NCBI GenBank assembly: GCA_025965815.1
Contig: JAOPWF010000803.1
Span: 1-15,072 of the forward strand
DNA from: Mycobacterium sp.
GTDB taxonomy: Bacteria > Actinomycetota > Actinomycetes > Mycobacteriales > Mycobacteriaceae
Direction: 5' to 3'
DNA: 15,072 bases
A program made the position numbers and the translations under genes. The stretch's first letter is position 1. The number at the start of each line of letters is the position of its first letter. Below are positions 7,412 to 15,072 of this stretch, one piece after another. Below the pieces are notes generated by a model. The model saw only the letters and a list, made by a program, of their open reading frames with translations, made no database searches and had not been told where the DNA came from.

Positions 7412-8170
7412 TTATCGCCATTCCCCGGTCAACAGCGGTTCGAGGGGATGCAAATCGCGTTCCATGCCCAGCACGGTGAAGATGTCCGCGGACTGCTCGG
7501 TCTCTCGTCGCGTGTGCAGCGTCAAGCCGAGCTCACCGGTGACGTCGGGGCTGGCACCGATCAGGACGAGCTCGGTTCCAGGGTAGTCGAGAAAGTCCGG
7601 TGGGTTCAGGTTGCTGAATCGGCGTCCGGCGAATTTCCCGCGCAAGGCGTCCGGGTACTCCGGCCGTCGTGACGATGGCATGCCCGCCTGCGGCGGCGCC
7701 GGCGCGTCCGGGTTGCGGACGGTTGCAATCAGGCTGGCCGTCGGCTTGATGTTCAGCTCAACCTGGACGGGCCCGGGGGATTCGGGCAACTCGAGCCCAT
7801 ACGCGAGGTGCGTGTGCCCAGCCCGGTCGACTTCGTGGTCCACCACCGCGTAGACGCCTTCACCGGCCGGGCGAGCCGGCGGCTCAACCCGGCGCCCGCG
7901 GGTCTTGGTGTCGTAGACGACCGGATCGAGTTCGTCCTCGATTTCCTCGGCCCGCTCTGTCACCAGGTCGACGAACCCCCATGTCCGCTCGTGTTCCTCG
8001 ATCCCCGGAAGGCGTTTGCGTCCGATGATCATCCGCCGGAAGACCGGCTTTGTGCCCGGCTTGAGGACGACGTAGAAGCGCTGCACGTCGGAGAGCCCAC
8101 GCACGTGGTCCACGTCCACCTTGGGCCGATAGCAGAAAAAGATGTCGCCCTCTTCCAGCACCCGAACCAT
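7412..8170 (-). CDS. Conserved protein of unknown function
   Basis: A 252-residue probably cytoplasmic protein. I recognise its type as a conserved bacterial hypothetical but know no function. Conserved-looking blocks: VLEEGDIFFCYRP near the N-terminus (4-16), VRGLSDVQRFYVVL, IIGRKRLP followed by HERTWGFVDLV, YDTKTRGRR, PARPAGEGVYAVV with HTHLAYGLELP, and near the end NPPDFLDYPGTELVLIGA. No membrane segment, signal peptide or nucleotide-binding loop is visible. ATG 8170 fits the usual N-terminus (M-x-RVLEEGD), but there is no good ribosome site; ATG 8206 in frame is an alternative. It is divergent from the topoisomerase IB gene with 82 bp between the starts, and its frame stays open across that spacer. 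This suggests, without proof, joint control or a nucleic-acid or stress-related role. Confidence 0.8.
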   Translation of the reverse strand: MVRVLEEGDIFFCYRPKVDVDHVRGLSDVQRFYVVLKPGTKPVFRRMIIGRKRLPGIEEHERTWGFVDLVTERAEEIEDELDPVVYDTKTRGRRVEPPARPAGEGVYAVVDHEVDRAGHTHLAYGLELPESPGPVQVELNIKPTASLIATVRNPDAPAPPQAGMPSSRRPEYPDALRGKFAGRRFSNLNPPDFLDYPGTELVLIGASPDVTGELGLTLHTRRETEQSADIFTVLGMERDLHPLEPLLTGEWR

Positions 8171-8218
8171 GGGCCCCGGGTTCCCCCCGCAGCGCGACCC
8201 ACACATCGCTTTTCGCTT

Positions 8219-8243
8219 GGTTGAGCCCCCGCGGGTTGGGCAT
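8219..8243 (+). promoter_or_regulatory. SigF-type promoter for topoisomerase IB, probably leaderless
   Basis: GGTT (8219-8222), a 15-nt spacer, then GGGCAT (8238-8243) fits the mycobacterial SigF consensus G(G/T)TT-N15-17-GGG(C/T)A(T/A/C). The expected start point, about 6-10 nt downstream, falls at 8249-8253, on or next to the ATG at 8253. This gives a leaderless or near-leaderless mRNA and explains the lack of a ribosome site. The -10 element lies inside a 16-bp palindrome. Confidence 0.6.
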
Positions 8244-8250
8244 GCCCAAC
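8235..8250. repeat. 16-bp perfect palindrome over the topoisomerase IB -10 region
   Basis: GTTGGGCATGCCCAAC is its own reverse complement. It covers the putative SigF -10 GGGCAT and ends 2 bp before the start codon. It could be an operator controlling the topoisomerase gene, or a by-product of the -10 sequence. Confidence 0.45.
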
Positions 8251-8252
8251 TG

Positions 8253-9320
8253 ATGGTCAGGCCCGATCCCGTCGCCGCCGAATGCGCCGGTCTCACCTAC
8301 GTCACCGACACGCTGCCCGGGATCACTAGAGAGCGCGGCGAAGACGGCTGGGTGTACCGGCGCCCAGACGGCAGCATCATCACAGATCCCGATGAGCGTG
8401 CGTGGATCGATGCCATCGGGATTCCACCTGCGTGGACCGACGTGTGGATCAGCCCGAGGCCCGACGGACACATCCTGGCGACCGGCAGGGATTCGCGCGG
8501 GCGCAAACAGTATCGCTATCACCCGCGCTGGCAGGAGGTCCGCGATCAGACGAAGTATCACCGGATCGCCGGTTTCGCGCGGGCATTGCCCGGCCTGCGC
8601 AAGCGGATCGAACGGGATCTGGACCTTCCCGGACTGCCTCGGGAGAAGGTGCTTGGGGCGGTGATCCGGCTGATGGACCTGACGTTGATCCGCATCGGCA
8701 ACGAGGAGTACGCCCGGCAGAACGAGCACTTCGGCCTCACCACGTTGCGGCACGACCACGTCCGGTTCCAGGACGCGACGACGGTGATGTTCGAGTTCCG
8801 CGCAAAGTCCGGAAAGGAGCAACGGGTGCAGCTCAGCGACCCGCGCCTGGCCGACATCGTGCACGCGTGCCATGAACTGCCCGGACAGGAGCTGTTCTGT
8901 TACGTCGACAACGACGGCCGGATCGTCGACGTCGGGTCGGCGGACGTCAACGCCTACCTGCGGGCGATTACCCGCGCGATATTCACCGCCAAGGACTTCC
9001 GCACCTGGGGTGGCACGGTGACCGCCGCCGAAACCCTGGTCCATCTTGGACCGCCCCGGTCGGCCACCGACGCCAAACGCAAGATCAATGCCGCGATAGA
9101 CGCGGCGGCGCAGCGTCTCAACAACACCCGGGCGGTGTGCCGCAAGAGCTATGTCAGCCCGCGGGTGCCGGAGTCCTATCTGGACGGATCGCTGGAAGGA
9201 TCGTTCACCCGGGCCAGGAAACGGCCACAGATGTCGCACGCCGAGTCCGCGGTTCTGTTGCTCGTCGGGTTGCCGGAAACAGCGGCGGCTGAAGTGGCGG
9301 CCGCAACGCGTCACGCGTGA
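8253..9320 (+). CDS. DNA topoisomerase type IB (poxvirus/bacterial type)
   Basis: A 355-residue topoisomerase IB, which relaxes supercoils by nicking one strand through a 3'-phosphotyrosine link. The N-terminal domain (to about 90) has the family pattern GWVYRRPDGSIITDPDE..WIDAIGIPPAW and DGHILATGRDSRGRKQYRYH. The catalytic domain shows TLRHDHV with Arg166, FRAKSGKEQ with Lys185/Lys188, KDFRTWGGT with Arg250, and VCRKSYVSP with the nucleophile Tyr300. All key residues are present, so it should be active. Family members of this kind occur in many fast-growing mycobacteria and are absent from M. tuberculosis. ATG 8253 is favoured over upstream in-frame starts, which run back into the divergent gene. 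A SigF-type promoter places transcription start at or near this ATG. It converges with the acyl-CoA synthetase gene, 25 bp apart. Confidence 0.95.
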   Translation: MVRPDPVAAECAGLTYVTDTLPGITRERGEDGWVYRRPDGSIITDPDERAWIDAIGIPPAWTDVWISPRPDGHILATGRDSRGRKQYRYHPRWQEVRDQTKYHRIAGFARALPGLRKRIERDLDLPGLPREKVLGAVIRLMDLTLIRIGNEEYARQNEHFGLTTLRHDHVRFQDATTVMFEFRAKSGKEQRVQLSDPRLADIVHACHELPGQELFCYVDNDGRIVDVGSADVNAYLRAITRAIFTAKDFRTWGGTVTAAETLVHLGPPRSATDAKRKINAAIDAAAQRLNNTRAVCRKSYVSPRVPESYLDGSLEGSFTRARKRPQMSHAESAVLLLVGLPETAAAEVAAATRHA

Positions 9321-9345
9321 GCCGACGCCTGCTCCGGTGGTTCCT

Positions 9346-11217
<1,872 letters not shown>

Positions 11218-11264
11218 ACCGGCACCGTAGCGCGCGCCTTCGCGTGGTTTCTATAGTTCGACGC

Positions 11265-11413
11265 ATGACCGGTGACGCGATCTCACCAGCAAGCGAAAGA
11301 GGACGTCGCCGCCGACGTCCTGGCGCTACTAGACGAACTGGGGCCTCGATCGCGTCGTGCTCGTGGGCCACGGCTGGGGCGGGTTCGTCGTCATCTCATG
11401 GTTTTGGGCGGCA
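11265..11413 (+). pseudogene. Remnant of an alpha/beta hydrolase gene
   Basis: In the gap between the acyl-CoA ligase and kdpE, one frame (from 11275) reads RSHQQAKEDVAADVLALLDELG. A one-base shift near 11341-11344 continues it as LDRVVLVGHGWGGFVVISW. Together this is the stretch before and around the nucleophile elbow (GHxWGG) of alpha/beta hydrolases of the epoxide-hydrolase/dehalogenase type. The ATG at 11265 may be its old start, but the region that should precede the elbow is missing, and nothing after the elbow remains before kdpE (opposite strand). It is a relic, not a gene. Confidence 0.7.
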
Positions 11414-12094
11414 TCATTCCTGAAAGCGGTATCCCATGCCGGCCTCGGTGAGCAGGTGGACCGGGTGCGACGGGTCGTCCTCGAGCTTGCGGCGCAACTG
11501 TGCCAGATACACCCGCAGGTAGTGGGTCTCCTTTGCGTAGGCCGGACCCCATACCTCCTTGAGCAGTTCCTCTCGTCCGACCAACTTCCCCCGGTTACGG
11601 GCCAGCATCTCGAGCATCCCCCACTCGGTGGGTGTCAGGTGCACCTCTGTGCCGTTCTTGGTCACCTTCTTCGCCGACAGGTCCACGGTGAACGACGCCG
11701 TTTCGATAACCGGTTCGTCGGAGTCCGTCGCGGCGGCACCACGTCGCACGGCGGCGCGCAACCGGGCCAGGAACTCGTCCATCCCAAAGGGTTTCGTCAC
11801 ATAGTCGTCGGCACCGGCATCGAGTGCCTCGACTTTCTCAGACGAGTCGGTACGGGCGGACAGCACGATGACGGGTGCTGTGAGCCAGCCGCGAAGCCCA
11901 GCGAGGACCTCGATACCAGACATGTCGGGCAGACCCAGATCCAAGACGATCACGTCGGGACGTTGTTCGGCGGCAGCCCGTAGCGCCGCGGATCCGGTTG
12001 CGGCGGTGACGACTTCGTAACCGCGCACCGACAGGTTGATGCGCAGCGCCCGCAGGATCTGTGGTTCATCGTCGATGACCAGCACTCTGGTCAT
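11414..12094 (-). CDS. kdpE: KdpE, potassium-responsive response regulator (OmpR/PhoB type)
   Basis: A 226-residue DNA-binding response regulator, partner of KdpD; it activates kdpFABC when potassium is low. Receiver domain (1-115): acidic pocket Asp8/Asp9, phosphoacceptor Asp52 in IVLDLGLPD, Ser79 and Lys101 in DDYVTKPF. Winged-helix effector domain (about 128-226): LTPTEWGMLEMLARNRGKLV and THYLRVYLAQLRRKLEDDP with the final GYRF. The ATG overlaps the kdpD stop by 4 bp (ATGA), so translation is coupled. As in M. tuberculosis it follows kdpD, but here it does not abut ppx; a 6.5 kb variable block lies between. Confidence 0.96.
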   Translation of the reverse strand: MTRVLVIDDEPQILRALRINLSVRGYEVVTAATGSAALRAAAEQRPDVIVLDLGLPDMSGIEVLAGLRGWLTAPVIVLSARTDSSEKVEALDAGADDYVTKPFGMDEFLARLRAAVRRGAAATDSDEPVIETASFTVDLSAKKVTKNGTEVHLTPTEWGMLEMLARNRGKLVGREELLKEVWGPAYAKETHYLRVYLAQLRRKLEDDPSHPVHLLTEAGMGYRFQE

Positions 12095-14640
12095 GATGTT
12101 CCGTTCTCCGGTGGGGCGGCGAGGTCTACCTCGACAGTCAGGCCCCCGCCTGGGGTGTCGGTGGCCGAGACGGTTCCACCCATCGCCTCCACAAAGCCGC
12201 GAGCCACGGACAGGCCGAGGCCGACACCGCTGGTGTTGTCGTGGTCCCCGAGCCGCTGGACCGGTTCGAACAGCTGCTCTTCGGTTCCACGCGGGATACC
12301 CGGTCCCTCGTCCACGACCGCGATGAGCACCCGGTCGCCGACGCGCCCGGCATTGATTCGGACCAGACTGTTCGACGCGTAGCGCAGCGCATTGTCGACA
12401 AGATTCACCAGCACCCGTTCGAGGAGGCCGCTGTCTGCCATCGCCACCGCATCGCCGACCTCGACCTTGACACGATCCAGGCCCTCGCGGCCGAAGCCGG
12501 TGGCTCCCTTACTGACCCCGAGGAGGGCGCGTTGCACCACCTCCTCCAGGTACACCCGGGACAACTCCGGCCGGACCACACCCGCCGCCAGTCGCGACGA
12601 GTCCAGCAGGTTGCCGACGAGCGCGGTCAGCTGATCGATCGACTCCTCGATCGTCGCGAGCAACTCAGCGGTGTCGTCGGCGGAGAAGTCAACGTCGTCG
12701 CTGCGCAGGCTTGACACCGCGGCTTTCGCGCCGGCCAGCGGTGTTCGCAGATCGTGGCTGACCGCAGACAACAGCGAGCGGCGCAGCTCGTCCGCCCGCG
12801 CAATCGCTTCGGCCTTGCCGGCCTCTTGGGTCAACTCGCGCTGTCTGACCAGTCCCGCCGCTTGTTTCGCAACCGCACCCAGCACCCTGCGGTCTCTCGC
12901 GTCAAGCTTCTTCCCGGCCATCAGCATCCAGAATTCGTCATCACCGACCTCGACCGCCGTGTCGGCGTTGTCAACCTCCAGGCATGGATCGTCGCCGACA
13001 CAGGCAACGATGGCGGGCCCCTCGTTGCTCTCGCGCAGCAGGCTGACGGAGCGCTGGGAGTACGTCTCGCGCACCCGCTCGAGAAGCATGTTCAGGTCGG
13101 CTCCCCGCAACACCGACCCCGCGAACAGCGCCAGCAGTTCGGCCTCTTGGGACGCACGCCTGGCCTCGCGGGCACGGCTGGCGGCGCCGTCGACCAGCGC
13201 CGCGACCGCAACCGCGACGAGCAGCAGCACCAAGACGGTGACTGCACTGTCGGGCTCGGCGATGGCGAAGCTGCCGCGGGGGGCCACCAAGAAGTAATTG
13301 AGTAGCACCCCGGACAGCAGCGCCGATAACGCCGCGGGGGCCACGCCGCCGAGCAGTGCGACGATCAGCACGCCGACGAAGAACAACGCGCTCTCTCCGC
13401 CGATGCCCAGAAACGGATCGAGCACCAGCACAATCACGGCGCAAATCGCCGACGGAACCACGAGGGCAGCCAGCCACGACGTCAGGTGGCGTTGCCGCGG
13501 CGATAGCAACGACAACGAAAATCCCGGGCTGGTCTGCCCGTGGGTCACCATGTGGACGTCGATCTTCCCCGAGTGCTGCACCGTGCGGGCGCCGATTCCC
13601 TCGTCGAAGATTCGGGCCCACCGCGATCGGCGCGAGGTGCCCAGCACCAACTGGGTGGCGTTGCGCTCGCGGGCGAAGTCGAGCAGTGCCGACGGCACGC
13701 TGTCGCCAACCACGGTGTGGACTGTCGCACCGAGGCTGGCGGCCAGTTCGCGCACCTTGCCCATCTGGGGCGCCGAGATACCCGACAGACCGTCTCCGCG
13801 TACGACATGCACGACCATCAGTTCGGCGCCGGACCTCGACGCGATGCGCGAGGCGCGTCGCACCAACGTCTCCGATTCGGAGCCGCCGGTCACCGCGACA
13901 ACCACGCGCTCGCGGGCCTCCCAGGTGTCGGTGATCCTGTTCTCCGCGCGGTACTTGGCCAGTGCGGCATCGACCTGGTCGGCGAGCCACAGCAGGGCGA
14001 GTTCCCGCAAGGCGGTGAGGTTTCCGCGGCGGAAGTAGTTGGACAGCGCCGCGTCAATCCGCTCGGGCGCATACACGTTGCCGTGGGAGAGCCTGCGCCG
14101 CAACGCCTCCGGGGTGATATCGACCAGCTCGATCTGCGCGGCCGCCCGCACCACCGAGTCGGGAACCGTCTCCTGCTGCTCGATCCCGGTGATCTGGGCA
14201 ACGACGTCATTGAGACTTTCAAGGTGCTGGACGTTGACCGTCGAGATGACGGTGATGCCGGCGTCGAGCAACTCCTCGACGTCCTGCCAGCGCTTGGGGT
14301 TCGTGCTGCCGGGGGTGTTGGTGTGGGCCAGTTCGTCCACAAGCACCACTTCGGGGTGGCGCGCGAGCACCGCAGGCACGTCGAGTTCGGCGAACCGGCT
14401 GCCACGGTAGTCGACATAGTGCGGCGGAATGACTTCGATGCCTTCGAGCAGGTCCGCGGTCTTCGTGCGGCCGTGTGTCTCCACCACCGCGGCGACGACA
14501 TCGGTGCCGCGCTCCAGCCTGCGGTGCGCCTCCCCGAGCATCGCGTAGGTCTTGCCGACACCAGGGGCGGCACCGAGGTAGATCCGCAGCTCGCCGCGTT
14601 TCGGGCTGTACTGTGTGGGCCTCACATGCTCATCATCCAC
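12091..14640 (-). CDS. kdpD: KdpD, potassium/osmotic sensor histidine kinase
   Basis: An 849-residue membrane sensor kinase, close to the M. tuberculosis length. The N-terminal KdpD domain (about 14-225) has the Walker A GAAPGVGKT (23-31) and Walker B-like VVLVDELAHTN (98-108). A USP-like domain (about 244-365) contains VAVTGGSESETLV and LVLGTSRRSRW. Four membrane segments lie at about 386-408, 415-434, 437-452 and 466-484, followed by a GAF-like region (about 500-600). The kinase core has the H-box AVSHDLRTPLAG with His629, the N-box NLVDNALRY (Asn750), G1 DEGPGIP (777-783) and GVGLGL (805-810). The GTG at 14640 starts 8 bp after the kdpC stop with a poor ribosome site; GTG 14625 is an in-frame alternative. 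It passes phosphate to KdpE, encoded next. Confidence 0.96.
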   Translation of the reverse strand: MDDEHVRPTQYSPKRGELRIYLGAAPGVGKTYAMLGEAHRRLERGTDVVAAVVETHGRTKTADLLEGIEVIPPHYVDYRGSRFAELDVPAVLARHPEVVLVDELAHTNTPGSTNPKRWQDVEELLDAGITVISTVNVQHLESLNDVVAQITGIEQQETVPDSVVRAAAQIELVDITPEALRRRLSHGNVYAPERIDAALSNYFRRGNLTALRELALLWLADQVDAALAKYRAENRITDTWEARERVVVAVTGGSESETLVRRASRIASRSGAELMVVHVVRGDGLSGISAPQMGKVRELAASLGATVHTVVGDSVPSALLDFARERNATQLVLGTSRRSRWARIFDEGIGARTVQHSGKIDVHMVTHGQTSPGFSLSLLSPRQRHLTSWLAALVVPSAICAVIVLVLDPFLGIGGESALFFVGVLIVALLGGVAPAALSALLSGVLLNYFLVAPRGSFAIAEPDSAVTVLVLLLVAVAVAALVDGAASRAREARRASQEAELLALFAGSVLRGADLNMLLERVRETYSQRSVSLLRESNEGPAIVACVGDDPCLEVDNADTAVEVGDDEFWMLMAGKKLDARDRRVLGAVAKQAAGLVRQRELTQEAGKAEAIARADELRRSLLSAVSHDLRTPLAGAKAAVSSLRSDDVDFSADDTAELLATIEESIDQLTALVGNLLDSSRLAAGVVRPELSRVYLEEVVQRALLGVSKGATGFGREGLDRVKVEVGDAVAMADSGLLERVLVNLVDNALRYASNSLVRINAGRVGDRVLIAVVDEGPGIPRGTEEQLFEPVQRLGDHDNTSGVGLGLSVARGFVEAMGGTVSATDTPGGGLTVEVDLAAPPENGTS

Positions 14641-14648
14641 CGGTCAGA

Positions 14649-15072
14649 TCAGCTCTTTATCGGATACTTCTGGTCCAGTTCGATGTTGAGTTGCAACACG
14701 TTGACCCGAGGCTCGCCGAGGAAGCCCAAGTCGCGGCCGTACTCGTGGTCAGCAACCGCCTGCCGGATGAGCTCCTGGCTGACGCCGCGGCCCTTGGCGA
14801 CCCTGGCGATCTGGATGTCGGCGTAGGCCACCGAGATGTCGGGATCCAGACCACTGGCGCTGGCCGTCACGGCGTCAGCCGGCACCTGGGGATCGGCGGG
14901 GGCTGCGCCTGGGATGGGCACAATCTGGCCGATCGCATAGTCCTCACCGTATTTGGCGCATTCGACTCGGACGCCTTCGTAGGTATTGAGGAACGGCCGG
15001 TCGGTGGTGGCGCACGGTTCGTTGACGCTCACCACCTTCGTCGGGTGCACGACGTTGCCGTGCAAGTCGCGC
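14649..15072 (-). CDS. kdpC: KdpC, potassium-transporting ATPase subunit C (3' part, cut by window edge)
   Basis: The C-terminal 141 residues of KdpC, the single-helix subunit of the KdpFABC potassium pump; its N-terminus and membrane helix are outside the window. The diagnostic end is clear: [36 protein letters not shown] and [22 protein letters not shown]. The part before this differs from short KdpC proteins: a segment with two Cys ([19 protein letters not shown], then [17 protein letters not shown]) sits where a simple linker helix is usual. The stop is 8 bp before kdpD, in the same direction, so kdpC, kdpD and kdpE read as one operon here; in M. tuberculosis kdpDE is divergent from kdpFABC. 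Confidence 0.92.
   Translation of the reverse strand, partial: RDLHGNVVHPTKVVSVNEPCATTDRPFLNTYEGVRVECAKYGEDYAIGQIVPIPGAAPADPQVPADAVTASASGLDPDISVAYADIQIARVAKGRGVSQELIRQAVADHEYGRDLGFLGEPRVNVLQLNIELDQKYPIKS

Noticed and set aside
8235..8250. A second SigF promoter on the minus strand, using the other half of the palindrome as -10
   Set aside because: There is no GGTT or GTTT at 15-17 bp upstream on that strand.
13540..14826. Plus-strand open frame of 428 codons opposite kdpD
   Set aside because: It runs through kdpD and into kdpC with no motif and no ribosome site; an antisense shadow.

Overview
The window is high-GC actinobacterial DNA, most likely from a fast-growing Mycobacterium (Mycolicibacterium). 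The order lpqU, eno, FtsB/DivIC-like gene, DUF501 gene, ppx/gppA, then kdpE and kdpD on the other strand matches the M. tuberculosis block Rv1022 to Rv1028c. GTG and TTG starts are common, and SigF-type and IdeR-type sites fit a mycobacterium.

Layout. Positions 1-454 (minus) hold the start of an FTR1/EfeU-type iron permease, cut by the window edge, with two tandem IdeR-like boxes just upstream. Positions 633-4920 (plus) are a conserved core run: LpqU lipoprotein, enolase, FtsB/DivIC-like septum protein, DUF501 protein and exopolyphosphatase/GppA. The last three are tightly packed or overlapping.

Positions 4931-11413 form a variable block between ppx and kdpE, which are adjacent in M. tuberculosis. 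It holds a broken ZIP metal transporter gene, a DUF4383 membrane protein with a SigF-type promoter, a 0.5 kb divergent region with a Cys-rich micro-ORF and two hairpins, a two-domain VOC protein, an unassigned conserved protein, a type IB DNA topoisomerase (SigF-type promoter, probably leaderless), a propionyl-CoA synthetase-like ligase, and a remnant of an alpha/beta hydrolase gene.

Positions 11414-15072 (minus) are kdpE, kdpD and the 3' part of kdpC, all in one direction, so here the potassium sensor/regulator pair appears to be co-transcribed with the Kdp pump genes.

Working together: the core run combines cell wall, glycolysis, division and polyphosphate/(p)ppGpp-related functions. The variable block looks like an accessory stress set in flux: two SigF-like promoters 2.1 kb apart, two decayed genes, and a possibly decayed metal-binding peptide gene. 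The best leads for new biology are the Cys-rich micro-ORF with its flanking hairpins, and the divergent pair of topoisomerase IB and the unassigned protein. I saw no complete mobile element, CRISPR array, tRNA or rRNA.
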